Shown piece by piece: positions 40,918 to 50,932 of a stretch of 64,000 nt of DNA. The notes beneath the pieces were generated by a model. It had not been told where the DNA came from and searched no databases. It saw nothing but the letters and a program-made list of their open reading frames with translations. The position numbers and the translations under genes are program-made. The number at the start of each line of letters is the position of its first letter. Within the stretch, counting starts at the first letter, position 1. Source of the DNA: Amulumruptor sp947039275 (lineage in GTDB: Bacteria; Bacteroidota; Bacteroidia; Bacteroidales; Muribaculaceae); the NCBI GenBank assembly GCA_947039275.1, contig CAMQYL010000001.1, forward strand, positions 1-64,000. The letters are read 5' to 3'.

Positions 40918-42162
40918 TTAGGGTTGGAGGAGGTGGAGGGCGGTGATGAGGGCGGTGGTGGTGGATTGGTCGATGATGCGGGTGCGGGTGCCTCCGAAGT
41001 GCCAGGTGGCGATGACGGGGGGTGTGCCGCTGAGGGAGACACCGATGACTACGGTACCTACGGGTTTATCGGGAGTGCTTCCTCCAGGACCGGCTATGCC
41101 GCTGGTCGCCATGACGAGGTCGGCTCCGCATGCTTCGTGTGCGCCACGGAGCATCTCGGCTACTGTCTGCCCGGAGACGGCTCCATGTTGCGCCAATGTG
41201 TCGGGGCTGACACCGAGGACGCGCATCTTCACATCGTTGCTATAGCTGACTATACCTCCAATCATCACGTCGGAGCATCCGGGGACGGTGGTGATTTCAT
41301 GTGCTATGTTGCCGCCTGTACAGCTCTCGGCTGTACCGATGGTCAAGCCCTTTGCCCTGGCAGCCTTAATGAGCACTTCGGGCAGGGGAATGTCTTCGGT
41401 CGCCACGACATGATTGCCAAGCAGAGCTATCATCTTGGCATACTCGCGGTCAAGGTCTGCACTGAGCGACGCAGCATCGGTAGATTTACCGTCAAGTCGG
41501 AGACGTATCAGACGCGCCTTGGGCAGATAGGCGATATGGAGGTGCTCAGGCAGTGCTTCCTCCCACTCAGCAAGTGTCATAGCGACACGGCTCTCGCTCA
41601 AATCGGCTACAAGAGCCACACGGTGGTCAAGGGCTACATCTGACGGGAAACGCTGGAGCAGTCGAGGCGTCACACTGCGCTGCATCATGGTAAGTGTCTC
41701 GTGGGGCACACCAGGCATCGACACAAGCACTTTGCCGTCAAGTTCAAACCACATCAGCGGAGCGGTACCCACTTCGTTCTGTATGACTTCGCACGATGTC
41801 GGCACGATGGCTTGTGCCCTGGTCAAATCATTTAGTTCACGTCCGTTGCGTGTCATCACGGAGATGACATTTTCAAGCACGGCGGTATCTTCATGCAGCT
41901 CACCGCCGAAATATGCTGTAAGTACGCCCTTAGTGATGTCATCTTTAGTCGGACCCAGACCGCCAGTGGTCAAAACCACATCCGTGGCAGCAAAAGCGCG
42001 GTCAATCGCCTGACGGATGGCATCGGCATCGTCAGCCACAACCTGCACATTGTCAAGTTTCCACCCATATGGATCAAGCATGCGGGCTATGGAACCGCTG
42101 TTTGTATCGGTGACCTGACCAAGGAGGAGTTCGTCACCTATGGCTATGACAGAATATTTCAT
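40918..42162 (-). CDS. cinA: CinA family protein (nicotinamide-nucleotide amidase)
   Basis: A 414-residue two-domain CinA. The N-terminal COG1058/MoCF-like domain has IGDELLLGQVTDTNS and TTGGLGPTKDDITKG. The C-terminal PncC-type amidase domain has TIGTAESCTGGNIAHEIT, GIVSYSN and MATSGIAGPGG. It removes the amide from nicotinamide mononucleotide for NAD recycling. It follows tsaD by 14 bp, so tsaD-cinA form an operon. Confidence 0.95.
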   Translation of the reverse strand: MKYSVIAIGDELLLGQVTDTNSGSIARMLDPYGWKLDNVQVVADDADAIRQAIDRAFAATDVVLTTGGLGPTKDDITKGVLTAYFGGELHEDTAVLENVISVMTRNGRELNDLTRAQAIVPTSCEVIQNEVGTAPLMWFELDGKVLVSMPGVPHETLTMMQRSVTPRLLQRFPSDVALDHRVALVADLSESRVAMTLAEWEEALPEHLHIAYLPKARLIRLRLDGKSTDAASLSADLDREYAKMIALLGNHVVATEDIPLPEVLIKAARAKGLTIGTAESCTGGNIAHEITTVPGCSDVMIGGIVSYSNDVKMRVLGVSPDTLAQHGAVSGQTVAEMLRGAHEACGADLVMATSGIAGPGGSTPDKPVGTVVIGVSLSGTPPVIATWHFGGTRTRIIDQSTTTALITALHLLQP

Positions 42163-42176
42163 ACAATCTTAGAGTT

Positions 42177-43196
42177 TTAGACAGTTACACGAGCGAACGG
42201 CACAGCGTCCAATGAGCAGAAATCGCCGTTAAGAGCCTTGAAATGTCCGGCAATCGCCACCATGGCGGCATTGTCGGTGGTGAACTTGCGTGGGGGGATA
42301 AATGCTTTCAGCCCGTGGCGGTCGCAGTAGTCAGCCACAGCCTGACGCACTCCTGAATTTGCCGACACACCTCCACCGATTGCCACAGTCTTGATACTGG
42401 TCTGCTTTACCGCTTTGTCAAGTTTGTCAATGAGTATGTCAATGATGGTGCGCTGCAACGAAGCTGCAAGGTCAGACTTATTTTCCTCAACGAAATTCTC
42501 GTTTTTCTTCTTCTCGTCACGCAGCGTGTAGAGAAAAGATGTCTTAAGACCGCTGAAACTGTAGTCAAGCCCAGGGATATGAGGTTTGGCAAACTTGAAT
42601 CGGTTTGGGTCACCCTCCTGTGCCAGTCGGTCAACATGTGGACCGCCAGGATAAGGGAGCCCCATAACTTTGGCACACTTGTCAAATGCCTCTCCGGCAG
42701 CGTCATCGATAGTACGACCGATAATCTCCATCTCCTCTGGCGAACGGACGATGATAAGCTGACTGTTGCCACCCGAAATCAGCAGACAGAGATATGGAAA
42801 CTCCGGCACCTCGTCATCCTCCTTCTCGCGGATAAAATGACTAAGTACATGTCCGTGGAGATGGTTTACATCCACCATGGGTATGCCAAGACCTATCGAC
42901 ATACCTTTGGCAAACGAGGTGCCGACGAGCAGCGAGCCTATCAGTCCCGGTCCGCGGGTAAATGCTATTGCCGTAAGCTCCTGTGGTGTTATACCAGCCT
43001 GTTTGATGGCAGCATCAACCACCGGGACTATATTTTGCTGATGGGCACGTGATGCCAGTTCTGGCACCACTCCACCCCATTGTTCATGCACCTGCTGGGA
43101 GGCGATTACATTTGAGCGGAGCAGTCCGTCAACTATCACAGCGGCAGAGGTGTCGTCGCATGACGACTCTATGCCGAGGATAACGCTATGTTTCAT
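42177..43196 (-). CDS. tsaD: tRNA threonylcarbamoyladenosine transferase TsaD
   Basis: A 339-residue TsaD with an ASKHA fold: ILGIESSCDDTSAAV at the start, metal-binding HLHGH (His112, His116), LISGGNSQLI, GEAFDKCAKVMG and GGGVSANSG. With TsaB and TsaE it transfers threonylcarbamoyl to A37 of ANN-decoding tRNAs. Essential in most bacteria. Confidence 0.97.
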   Translation of the reverse strand: MKHSVILGIESSCDDTSAAVIVDGLLRSNVIASQQVHEQWGGVVPELASRAHQQNIVPVVDAAIKQAGITPQELTAIAFTRGPGLIGSLLVGTSFAKGMSIGLGIPMVDVNHLHGHVLSHFIREKEDDEVPEFPYLCLLISGGNSQLIIVRSPEEMEIIGRTIDDAAGEAFDKCAKVMGLPYPGGPHVDRLAQEGDPNRFKFAKPHIPGLDYSFSGLKTSFLYTLRDEKKKNENFVEENKSDLAASLQRTIIDILIDKLDKAVKQTSIKTVAIGGGVSANSGVRQAVADYCDRHGLKAFIPPRKFTTDNAAMVAIAGHFKALNGDFCSLDAVPFARVTV

Positions 43197-43263
43197 ATAG
43201 ATTATATTCGTTACAATTGGGTTCTTAGATAGAGTATGCTATAAATTATATTTATAACCGATA

Positions 43264-43347
43264 GTAGGGTCGCTACATGTAGCGACAGCAAATAGCGACT
43301 GTCAGTAGTCAGCCTGTCAACGGTCGCTACATGTAGCGACCCTACTA
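43264..43347. repeat. Short palindromic repeat, core type GTCGCTACATGTAGCGAC
   Basis: AGTAGGG/CCCTACT ends and two copies of the core, 84 bp in all, between tsaD and the protease gene. Both cores match 16853-16936 while the spacer differs. Confidence 0.8.
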
Positions 43348-43386
43348 ATTTTAACATATTATATACGTGATATGGCAACGCCTGTA

Positions 43387-46300
43387 TCATTTCAGCTGTT
43401 TGAGGAGTTCGGTAACGGCAGCCTCTATCTGACGGTCGGTGCCGGTGACCACTGTGGCAGGGTCGTTGAGCACGAGGATGTCCGGCTCAAGCTGCTGGTT
43501 TTCGAGGAATGAGCCATCGGCAAGCTGCATCCCCACAACGGGCACACCGAAGAGCATGGATGGATCCTGGAGATCAATCCAGTTGACCGAGGTCATGGTG
43601 CCCGGGACAGGTGCACCCACAAGTTTGCCAAGCCCTTTGTGCTTGTAGACCCAAGGAGTGCCGTGGGCATTGCTGTAGTTTGCCTCGCATATGAGCATAA
43701 TCGAAGGCTTGTTCCAACGGCGCGAAGGCATCTCGCCAGCCTTCTTGCCATGCACCATCTGGGTCATGTACTTGTCACCCGACAGGAGCACCTCTATATC
43801 CTCATGAAGTCTGCCACCGCCATTCCAACGGGTGTCGATAATCATGCCATCGCGCTGGTAGTAACGACCGAGCATGTCGGCATAGATTGTGCGGAAACTG
43901 TCGTCAGTCATATTGCGCAGATGCACATACCCGAGACGGCCTCCCGACAGGCTATCAACGAGAGCCTGATTTCGCTCTACCCAGCGGTCATAAAGTTTAT
44001 CATTGAGCGTGCCTCGGCTAATAGGCTTAATCACTTCCTCAAACCGTTTGCCCAATGCAGGGTCATAGATGGATACGAGAGTATTGGTATTGGCAGCCCG
44101 TTTGAGCAACACGTCCAAAGTGACCGAGTCGGTCAATGCTTCGCCATTGATTTTCTCTATAATCATGCCAGGACGTAGTTTTGAGGATGCGCGATTAAAC
44201 GGCGTACCCTTCACAACTTCTGCGACCTTCATGCCAGGACCAGCATAAGTCATGTCATAGAGAAGTCCCAGCACTGCCGACGGTTCCTTGGATCCATCGG
44301 GGAAGAAACGGGAGCCGGTGTGCGATACGTTCAGCTCGCCGAGCAGTTCGCTCAGCATCTCCGCGAAATCATAATTGTTGGTGATATGCGGCAGATAGCG
44401 GCGATACTGGTCAGCCAGTCCAGCCCAATCCACACCATTCATGTCAGGCACATAGAAACGCTCCTTAACTTCACGCACAGCGAAGTCATACATAGCCTCG
44501 CGCTCGGCGGGAGCATCGACACGCAACTTGCCACTGACCTTTACAGGCTTGACCGACTCCGATGCCAAATCCATCTTCTTGAGGGTGTTAGAGCCTATCA
44601 TAAACATCGTCTTGCCCTTGGCATCCGTGGCAAGTTTCATATTGCGTCCATTGAGTTTTTCGGCAATAGACACATCACCCTTACGGGGCACGACTTTCCA
44701 GAGGTCGAAGCCATCTTCGAAATTGCTCATATAGTAGAGCACTTCCTTGCCGTCCTCACCAACAAGTACGAAATCACCCAGATTGGACGAGTTGGGTGTC
44801 AGGCGTAGCACACGGTCACGGATACCGTCAAGCTCCACTTTGATGGCTTTGGAGTCATCTGCCTTTTTATCTTTGTCGGCTTTTTTCTTCTTATCCTTCT
44901 TTTTCTTGCTGTCTTTGTCAGATTCCTTCGCCTCCTTGGCTTTCTCCTCAGCCTTTGACAGCAGCTTGAATTCCTCCTCGTCAAGCATGAAGCGATCCAT
45001 CGCCTCCTGATTGAGGAACACAATCATCACATCAGACTGCGACCCCCACGATGCATGACTGCGCATGCCGTAACGGTCACTCTCAAATATGATGGCATTG
45101 CCGTCAAGCGCCCAGCGCGGATTGTAGTCAAAGTAACCCGTACCGGTCAGATTGGTCTGCTCGCCGCTCTCGGCATTAATGAGCACCACATCATAGTAAG
45201 GCTCATGCTGGTTGGTGTTGAGGAAAGTTACAATCCATCGGCTATCAGGACTCCAATGATATTCAGTATCAAGGCTGCGCGAATATATGCCGTTACCGTC
45301 AGTCAGAGCTTTTGATTTCCCGGATGCCACGTCCATCACCATGATAGAGTCACGGTTATGCAGATACACAATTTTCTTGCCGTCAGGTGAATATTTCGCA
45401 CCTGTACGGTCAACACCATCAGACTGAAAAACAGGACGCTCGTTTATAATTGTAGCATTTGAAAAATTCGGTTCCTCGTCACGCACTATTGAGGCTTCGT
45501 AGATGTTCCAGTGTCCGTCACGCTGAGAAGTGTAGAGCAGTTTGCGTCCCTCGGGATGCCATGACACCTCCATCTCCATACCCGGAGTCTTGCTGACCTG
45601 CTTTGTGGTTGCATAATCGGCAGATGTCACAAACACCTCTCCGCGTGATATCAGAGCCAGTTCCGACCCGTCGGGCGAAGGAGAGCCAAACGAGTAGTCG
45701 CCCAACGCCACAAACTCAGGTTGCTCCGACAGGTCATCTACCACAGCAATGTCAAGTTTTTGCGGACTGCCTGATGGTTGCTGGGTGTAGATTTCGCCAT
45801 CATATGTATACACCAGATTGCCGTTGCTGCCCATTGAGAGGAATCGAACAGGAGCATCCTTAAAATTAGTGACCGCTGTAACCTTGGCGGGAGAGGTCAG
45901 GTCAAAGGCGTAAACATTCATCGACCCACCGTCACGTTCGCTCAAAAAATACACAGTATGTCCGTCAGGAGCCACTACAGGATTGCGGTCCTCGCCACCA
46001 CGGGCAGTCAGATTGGTGTGCTTGCCACTCTGCGCATCATACTTCCATATGTCGCGAGTCACCGACGATGTATGATGCTTGCGCCATACATCTTCCATGC
46101 CCTTCTGGTCCTGATAGAGGAAGCTCTTGCCGTCAGGGAGATATGAGATGCTTTCGGCAGGTGATGCAAGAATCTGCACAGATGCACCACCATCAACCGG
46201 CACTGAATACAACTCTGTCAGACGAGCCGTCGGAAACAGACGGCTCATGACAGGATCCTGTATGGATGCCGAATACAACACCGCTTTGCCGTCAGGAGTG

Positions 46301-46647
46301 AACGCCTCGGGTACAACATTGGTGCTTCCAAAAGTCAATTGACGAGCCGCTCCTCCCTTTGCACTCATCACATAGAGATTCATGGCTCCGTCACGGTCAC
46401 TTGCGAAGGCTATCATGCTGCCGTCGGGCGACCAGAGCGGAGTTTTTTCCATCCCCGAAATAGCAGTGATACGTCGAGCTTCGCCACCCTTTACAGGGAC
46501 AGTGAAAAGGTCGCCTTTATAACGGAATACTATGGTGTTGCCATCGGGAGAAACCTTGGCATCTCTTAGCCACAAAGGCGACTCCGCACAGATAGCCGAA
46601 AGCGCAGTGGCTGCGGCAGCTGTAAGAGTGATAAGTGTGCGTTTCAT
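43387..46647 (-). CDS. Tricorn-type S41 protease with beta-propeller and PDZ domains
   Basis: A 1086-residue exported protein. Signal peptide (near ICA-ES); beta-propeller repeats of the PD40 type (SPDGNTIVFRYKGDLF, WSPDGSMIAFASDRDG, PDGKKIVYLHNRDS); a very Lys/Asp/Glu-rich linker (around 555-600); a tricorn-C1-like region; a PDZ domain (AEVVKGTPFNRASSKLRPGMIIEKINGE); and an S41 catalytic domain (GYVHLRNM, DTRWNGGGRLHED, CEANYSNAHGTPW with the likely nucleophile Ser). It degrades oligopeptides in the periplasm or at the surface. Single-gene unit flanked by two palindromic repeats. Confidence 0.92.
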   Translation of the reverse strand: MKRTLITLTAAAATALSAICAESPLWLRDAKVSPDGNTIVFRYKGDLFTVPVKGGEARRITAISGMEKTPLWSPDGSMIAFASDRDGAMNLYVMSAKGGAARQLTFGSTNVVPEAFTPDGKAVLYSASIQDPVMSRLFPTARLTELYSVPVDGGASVQILASPAESISYLPDGKSFLYQDQKGMEDVWRKHHTSSVTRDIWKYDAQSGKHTNLTARGGEDRNPVVAPDGHTVYFLSERDGGSMNVYAFDLTSPAKVTAVTNFKDAPVRFLSMGSNGNLVYTYDGEIYTQQPSGSPQKLDIAVVDDLSEQPEFVALGDYSFGSPSPDGSELALISRGEVFVTSADYATTKQVSKTPGMEMEVSWHPEGRKLLYTSQRDGHWNIYEASIVRDEEPNFSNATIINERPVFQSDGVDRTGAKYSPDGKKIVYLHNRDSIMVMDVASGKSKALTDGNGIYSRSLDTEYHWSPDSRWIVTFLNTNQHEPYYDVVLINAESGEQTNLTGTGYFDYNPRWALDGNAIIFESDRYGMRSHASWGSQSDVMIVFLNQEAMDRFMLDEEEFKLLSKAEEKAKEAKESDKDSKKKKDKKKKADKDKKADDSKAIKVELDGIRDRVLRLTPNSSNLGDFVLVGEDGKEVLYYMSNFEDGFDLWKVVPRKGDVSIAEKLNGRNMKLATDAKGKTMFMIGSNTLKKMDLASESVKPVKVSGKLRVDAPAEREAMYDFAVREVKERFYVPDMNGVDWAGLADQYRRYLPHITNNYDFAEMLSELLGELNVSHTGSRFFPDGSKEPSAVLGLLYDMTYAGPGMKVAEVVKGTPFNRASSKLRPGMIIEKINGEALTDSVTLDVLLKRAANTNTLVSIYDPALGKRFEEVIKPISRGTLNDKLYDRWVERNQALVDSLSGGRLGYVHLRNMTDDSFRTIYADMLGRYYQRDGMIIDTRWNGGGRLHEDIEVLLSGDKYMTQMVHGKKAGEMPSRRWNKPSIMLICEANYSNAHGTPWVYKHKGLGKLVGAPVPGTMTSVNWIDLQDPSMLFGVPVVGMQLADGSFLENQQLEPDILVLNDPATVVTGTDRQIEAAVTELLKQLK

Positions 46648-46696
46648 ATGGTGAAGTGGTATGTTAATGGTTGGTTCTTACGAATATATGTATCAG

Positions 46697-46767
46697 TGCA
46701 GGGACGCGGCGCACCGCGTGGACGCATCAGATATGACTGCTACCACGCGGCACGCCGCGTCCCTACG
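46697..46767. repeat. Short palindromic repeat, core type GACGCGGCGCACCGCGT
   Basis: TGCAGGGACGCGGCGCACCG on the left mirrors CACGCCGCGTCCCTACG on the right, about 20 bp apart. The ends resemble TGTAGGG/CCCTACA, but the core differs from the other copies. Confidence 0.7.
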
Positions 46768-46794
46768 TCCGTATGATTATGCTTTTAAGCCGTA

Positions 46795-47121
46795 TTACAG
46801 CGCAAGCAGTTTCTCAAGGTTGGCGCGGATGGCATCTATAGGCTGTGCGCCTGCCATGCGGAGCTCCTTGACCTGTTCGCCGTTCTTGAAGAACAAAAGT
46901 GTGGGGATAGACATGATGCGGTTAGCCGAGGCAAGCTCGTTTTCCTCATCAACATTGTATTTTCCTATGACCACTCGGTCTTCGTATTCCTTGGCGAGCT
47001 CCTCGATGACAGGAGTGAGACGGTTGCAGGGACCACACCATGTTGCCCAGAAATCAACCATTACAGGTTTACCTGATTCAATGAGTTCGCTGACCGACGC
47101 ATCGGTAAAATTAAGTGCCAT
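46795..47121 (-). CDS. trxA: Thioredoxin
   Basis: A 108-residue thioredoxin with WCGPC (28-32), the cis-proline segment MSIPTLLFFKNGE and no signal peptide. It reduces cytoplasmic disulfides and is the likely electron donor for MsrB (16325). Single-gene unit with its own promoter. Confidence 0.97.
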   Translation of the reverse strand: MALNFTDASVSELIESGKPVMVDFWATWCGPCNRLTPVIEELAKEYEDRVVIGKYNVDEENELASANRIMSIPTLLFFKNGEQVKELRMAGAQPIDAIRANLEKLLAL

Positions 47122-47201
47122 AAAAATAAGAGATTAGATAATATGGTATAAGGTTAATGTCACAAATAAGGCCGACGGCATTACCTTGCCGTCTTCATGC
47201 G

Positions 47202-47232
47202 CAAAGTTACCCTTTTTCCCCCACTATTCAAA
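47202..47232 (-). promoter_or_regulatory. trxA promoter
   Basis: On the minus strand, TTTG (47229-47232), 19 bp, TAACTTTG (47202-47209): a full consensus match, giving a leader of about 75 nt before the trxA ATG at 47121. Confidence 0.75.
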
Positions 47233-47281
47233 ATCCGCGTCCATACATCTCAGATGGTAAGCGTTGTTGGATTTGAAGTGG

Positions 47282-47650
47282 TCAGGCAATGGACTTGCCG
47301 AAGGGAAACAGAGCCAGACGCATCAATTTGAAGTGCTGGATGCCAAAAGACAGTCCTATGATGGTAATCGAGAAGATGATGCCCCACAGTAGGTGTGTCA
47401 GGGCTATTGGGATGCCGCCGAGAAACCACCAGATTATATTCATCAGTCCAGCCAGACAACCTGACGGGAAGCCCGTGCTGACCACATCGGTGCCAAACGG
47501 CCACAACGCCACCGCAGCCAGTTTCATGGTCTGCAATCCAAACGGAATGCCCACGATCGTGATCATCATCAGCACACTCGAAATGGCATACTCAATGGCA
47601 ATCATCAATCCACCGAACACCACCCACAAGATATTGAGAAATATATTCAT
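47282..47650 (-). CDS. YccF-domain membrane protein
   Basis: A 122-residue protein with two tandem YccF units, each a membrane hairpin with the PFG motif (NILWVVFGGLMIAIEY, TIVGIPFGLQTMKLA, then NIIWWFLGGIPIALTH, TIIGLSFGIQHFKL). The function of the family is unknown. It begins 61 bp after the mutS stop and may be read from the same transcript. Confidence 0.88.
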   Translation of the reverse strand: MNIFLNILWVVFGGLMIAIEYAISSVLMMITIVGIPFGLQTMKLAAVALWPFGTDVVSTGFPSGCLAGLMNIIWWFLGGIPIALTHLLWGIIFSITIIGLSFGIQHFKLMRLALFPFGKSIA

Positions 47651-47710
47651 ATTATTAAAATTTTATGAAAACAGATATATCATGGTATATACATATAACT
47701 TTCACCATGG

Positions 47711-50341
47711 TTATTTGCCGGTGAGGATGGACTGGATGTCGGAGAGTTTGTTGAGGGCCTGGAGGGGGGAGAGGGAGTTGATGTCTATGCCGAGGATTTC
47801 GTCGCGGACGGCACTCAGCACGGGGTCGTCGAGTTGGAAGAAACTGAGCTGGATGCCATCCTCCATGCGCTGGTTGGGAGCGAGCGTCGACATGGTGGCG
47901 GGGGTGACTGAAGAACCGTTGTCACGGTTGGCTGCTTCAAGGCGGTGAAGTACTTCGTCAGCACGTGTGACGATGCTGCGAGGCATACCTGCCAGCTTGG
48001 CTACATGTATGCCGAAACTATGTTCTGAACCCCCCTTGGAGAGTTTACGCAAAAACACAACCTTACCATCAATCTCCTTTACGGAGACATTGTAGTTGAC
48101 CACGCGCTCAAACGACTTCTCCATCTCGTTGAGTTCATGGTAGTGCGTCGCAAAGAGGGTCTTGGGGTGCATCGAACCATGCTGATGGATGTACTCCACT
48201 ATCGCCCAAGCTATCGATATGCCGTCGTAGGTGGATGTGCCTCGCCCGAGTTCGTCAAAGAGAATCAGCGACCGCTGGCTCATGTTGTTGAGGATGGAAG
48301 CCGCCTCGTTCATCTCTACCATAAAGGTAGACTCGCCCAAAGAGATATTATCGCTGGCACCGACACGCGTAAATATCTTGTCGACCACGCCGATACGCGC
48401 ACTCTCAGCCGCCACATAGCATCCTATCTGTGCCATGAGCACGTTGAGAGCAGTCTGACGCAACAGTGCCGACTTACCCGACATGTTGGGTCCGGTAATC
48501 ATCATTATCTGCGTCTTGTCATTATCAAGATGCACAGTGTTGGATATGTAAGGTTCCCCAGGGGGCAATTCGCGCTCAATGACAGGGTGACGCGCCTCCA
48601 CAAGATCTATGCACAGCGAATCATCGACAACTGGACGTGCATAGCGGTTTTCAATTGCCACACGCGTAAACGAACTGAGCACATCAAGGCGTGCCACCAT
48701 CGTAGCATCAAGCTGTATCGCCGGGATAAACTCTGCGATGTCAGCAACAAGATCATTGTAGAGCCTCAGCTCTATCGAATCAATCTTATCCTGCGCACCG
48801 AGTATCTTCTCCTCATACTCCTTCAGCTCCTGAGTAATGTATCGTTCGGCATTGACAAGCGTCTGCTTGCGGATCCATTCGGGAGGCACTTTATCCTTAT
48901 GCGTATTGGTCACTTCAATATAGTAACCAAACACATTGTTATATGCCACTTTGAGGCTCGGGATACCCGTAGCCTGAATCTCACGCTGCTGCAATCGCAA
49001 CAGATACTCCTTGCCATGATGCACTATATCACGCAAATCGTCAAGCTCGGCATCAACACCAGGCTTGATCACAGTGCCACGGTTGACCGCAGCCGGAGCA
49101 TCCTCCACAATCTCGCGCTCGATGCGGTCATGTATTGCCTTGAGCGGATTAATCTGCTCTCCGATGGCAGCCAGAGCCTTGTTGTCAGCTCCGAGACACA
49201 CGTTCTTGATAGGTTCAAGCGCACCCAACGCATGCTTAAGCTGTATGACTTCACGCGGGGAAATGCGTCCTGTGGCAGTCTTGCCAGTCAGACGTTCCAG
49301 GTCCCCCACCCTTTCAAGAGCCTCACGCAGCGATTCACGCGCCTCAGGGTCGCGGAAGAAATATTCCACCACGTCAAGTCGGGCATTTATAGCCTTGACA
49401 TCACGCAATGGGAACGCAATCCAACGTCGGAGCAGACGGGCACCCATGGGACTGACCGTGCGGTCTATTACGTCCAGAAGACTCTTACCCTCATCGCCGA
49501 GCGAACTGAGCAACTCAAGATTGCGCACCGTGAAACGGTCAAGCCTGACATAACGATCCTCTTCAATTCGCGCTATAGAGGTGATATGCGATGTGCGTGT
49601 ATGCTGGGTGATGTCAAGATAGTGGAGTATCGCACCCGAAGCCACAATTGCCGCCTGCATATTGTGTATGCCGAAGCCTTTGAGCGAGCCTGTCTCAAAC
49701 TGTTTGAGCAGCCTGTCCATGGCTGCCGTCTCTGTAAACACCCAGTCGTCAAGTTCAAAACTGAGGTAATGCGGCGCTATCTGTTCGTCAAGGATGGCGC
49801 GCTTTCCCCGCTCCACCAGCACCTCCTTAGGCGCAAACGCGGCAAGCAGCTTGCCGACATATTCGTTATCACCTTGGGCGGTCAGAAATTCACCCGTAGA
49901 TATGTCAAGAAACGACACACCTGTAACGTGGCGGTCGATATGAAGTGCGGCAAGGAAGTTATTTTCGCGATGGTCAAGGATATTGTCGTTGATGGACACA
50001 CCAGGAGTAACCAGTTCGGTAATACCACGCTTGACCAGCTTCTTTGTCAGTTTGGGGTCTTCAAGCTGCTCGCAGATAGCCACACGTTTCCCAGCCCTGA
50101 CCAGTTTGGGCAAATATGTGTCAAGGGCATGGTGGGGAAATCCGGCAAGCTCCACATGCTGCGAAACACCGTTGGCACGGCGTGTCAACGTGATGCCGAG
50201 TATCTCCGATGCCGTGATGGCATCATCGGAAAACGTCTCATAGAAATCCCCTACCCTGAAAAGCAGCACAGCATCGGGATGCTTTTGTTTCATCTCGATG
50301 TACTGCTTCATCAGCGGTGTCTCAACTATTTTCTTTGCCAC
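47711..50341 (-). CDS. mutS: DNA mismatch repair protein MutS
   Basis: An 876-residue MutS1. The mismatch-binding domain has LLFRVGDFYETF (Phe-x-Glu), followed by connector, core, clamp and the ATPase domain (GPNMSGKS, 617-624; ILFDELGRGTSTYDG; the C-terminal helix-turn-helix). It recognises mispaired bases. Translation starts at GTG (50341). Full family length. Confidence 0.97.
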   Translation of the reverse strand: MAKKIVETPLMKQYIEMKQKHPDAVLLFRVGDFYETFSDDAITASEILGITLTRRANGVSQHVELAGFPHHALDTYLPKLVRAGKRVAICEQLEDPKLTKKLVKRGITELVTPGVSINDNILDHRENNFLAALHIDRHVTGVSFLDISTGEFLTAQGDNEYVGKLLAAFAPKEVLVERGKRAILDEQIAPHYLSFELDDWVFTETAAMDRLLKQFETGSLKGFGIHNMQAAIVASGAILHYLDITQHTRTSHITSIARIEEDRYVRLDRFTVRNLELLSSLGDEGKSLLDVIDRTVSPMGARLLRRWIAFPLRDVKAINARLDVVEYFFRDPEARESLREALERVGDLERLTGKTATGRISPREVIQLKHALGALEPIKNVCLGADNKALAAIGEQINPLKAIHDRIEREIVEDAPAAVNRGTVIKPGVDAELDDLRDIVHHGKEYLLRLQQREIQATGIPSLKVAYNNVFGYYIEVTNTHKDKVPPEWIRKQTLVNAERYITQELKEYEEKILGAQDKIDSIELRLYNDLVADIAEFIPAIQLDATMVARLDVLSSFTRVAIENRYARPVVDDSLCIDLVEARHPVIERELPPGEPYISNTVHLDNDKTQIMMITGPNMSGKSALLRQTALNVLMAQIGCYVAAESARIGVVDKIFTRVGASDNISLGESTFMVEMNEAASILNNMSQRSLILFDELGRGTSTYDGISIAWAIVEYIHQHGSMHPKTLFATHYHELNEMEKSFERVVNYNVSVKEIDGKVVFLRKLSKGGSEHSFGIHVAKLAGMPRSIVTRADEVLHRLEAANRDNGSSVTPATMSTLAPNQRMEDGIQLSFFQLDDPVLSAVRDEILGIDINSLSPLQALNKLSDIQSILTGK

Positions 50342-50389
50342 TGGTGAGATATATGTGCCTTTATTAATTCTTACTACGCATAGGCGTAA

Positions 50390-50932
50390 TCACTCGCCGC
50401 TGACCAATGACATGCCGCGAAGGATTGCGTCGCGATTAAGCGGCAGCAGATGGTGATGGCGCTCTGGGAGCACCTTCTGCAAACCCTTCATCACGCTTTC
50501 CACCGGCACCACCGGCACTATGGCAAGCAGTGCGCCGAGCAATATCATGTTGTAGGTCTTGGTATTTTTCATGTCTATGGCAGCATCCATACCGTTGACC
50601 TCATAGATTTTGATATCAGAGCGTGTGGGCTTATGGTGGATTCCATATGGGTCATAGATGAGTATTCCTCCCGGCTTGATACGGCTCTCGAATTTGTCAA
50701 GACTCTGCTGATTGAGTATGACAGCCACATCGTATGTGTCAAGCACCGGTGAACTGATAGGTTGGTCGCTCAGTATCACTGTGACATTTGCAGTGCCTCC
50801 TCGCTGTTCAGGTCCGTAAGAAGGCATCCATGACACCTCCAGGTCATCCATCAGACCTGCATAGGCAAGAATCTTGCCCATCGAAAGCACTCCCTGACCG
50901 CCGAAACCGGCTATTATGATTTCCTTTTTCAT
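50390..50932 (-). CDS. 2-oxoacid:ferredoxin oxidoreductase, gamma subunit
   Basis: A 180-residue gamma domain (IIAGFGGQGVLSMGKILAYAG, SYGPEQRGGTANVTVILS). It is the last gene of a four-gene operon (53195 to 50390) and overlaps the beta gene by 4 bp. Together these enzymes make acyl-CoA and reduced ferredoxin from a 2-oxoacid and CoA; the gamma subunit contributes to CoA binding. The substrate, 2-oxoisovalerate or 2-oxoglutarate, cannot be fixed from sequence by eye. Confidence 0.93.
   Translation of the reverse strand: MKKEIIIAGFGGQGVLSMGKILAYAGLMDDLEVSWMPSYGPEQRGGTANVTVILSDQPISSPVLDTYDVAVILNQQSLDKFESRIKPGGILIYDPYGIHHKPTRSDIKIYEVNGMDAAIDMKNTKTYNMILLGALLAIVPVVPVESVMKGLQKVLPERHHHLLPLNRDAILRGMSLVSGE

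Noticed and set aside
48137..50347. 736-codon plus-strand ORF
   Set aside because: It is the exact antisense shadow of mutS. Its length comes from the codon bias of mutS, and its translation is rich in Cys/His without domains.
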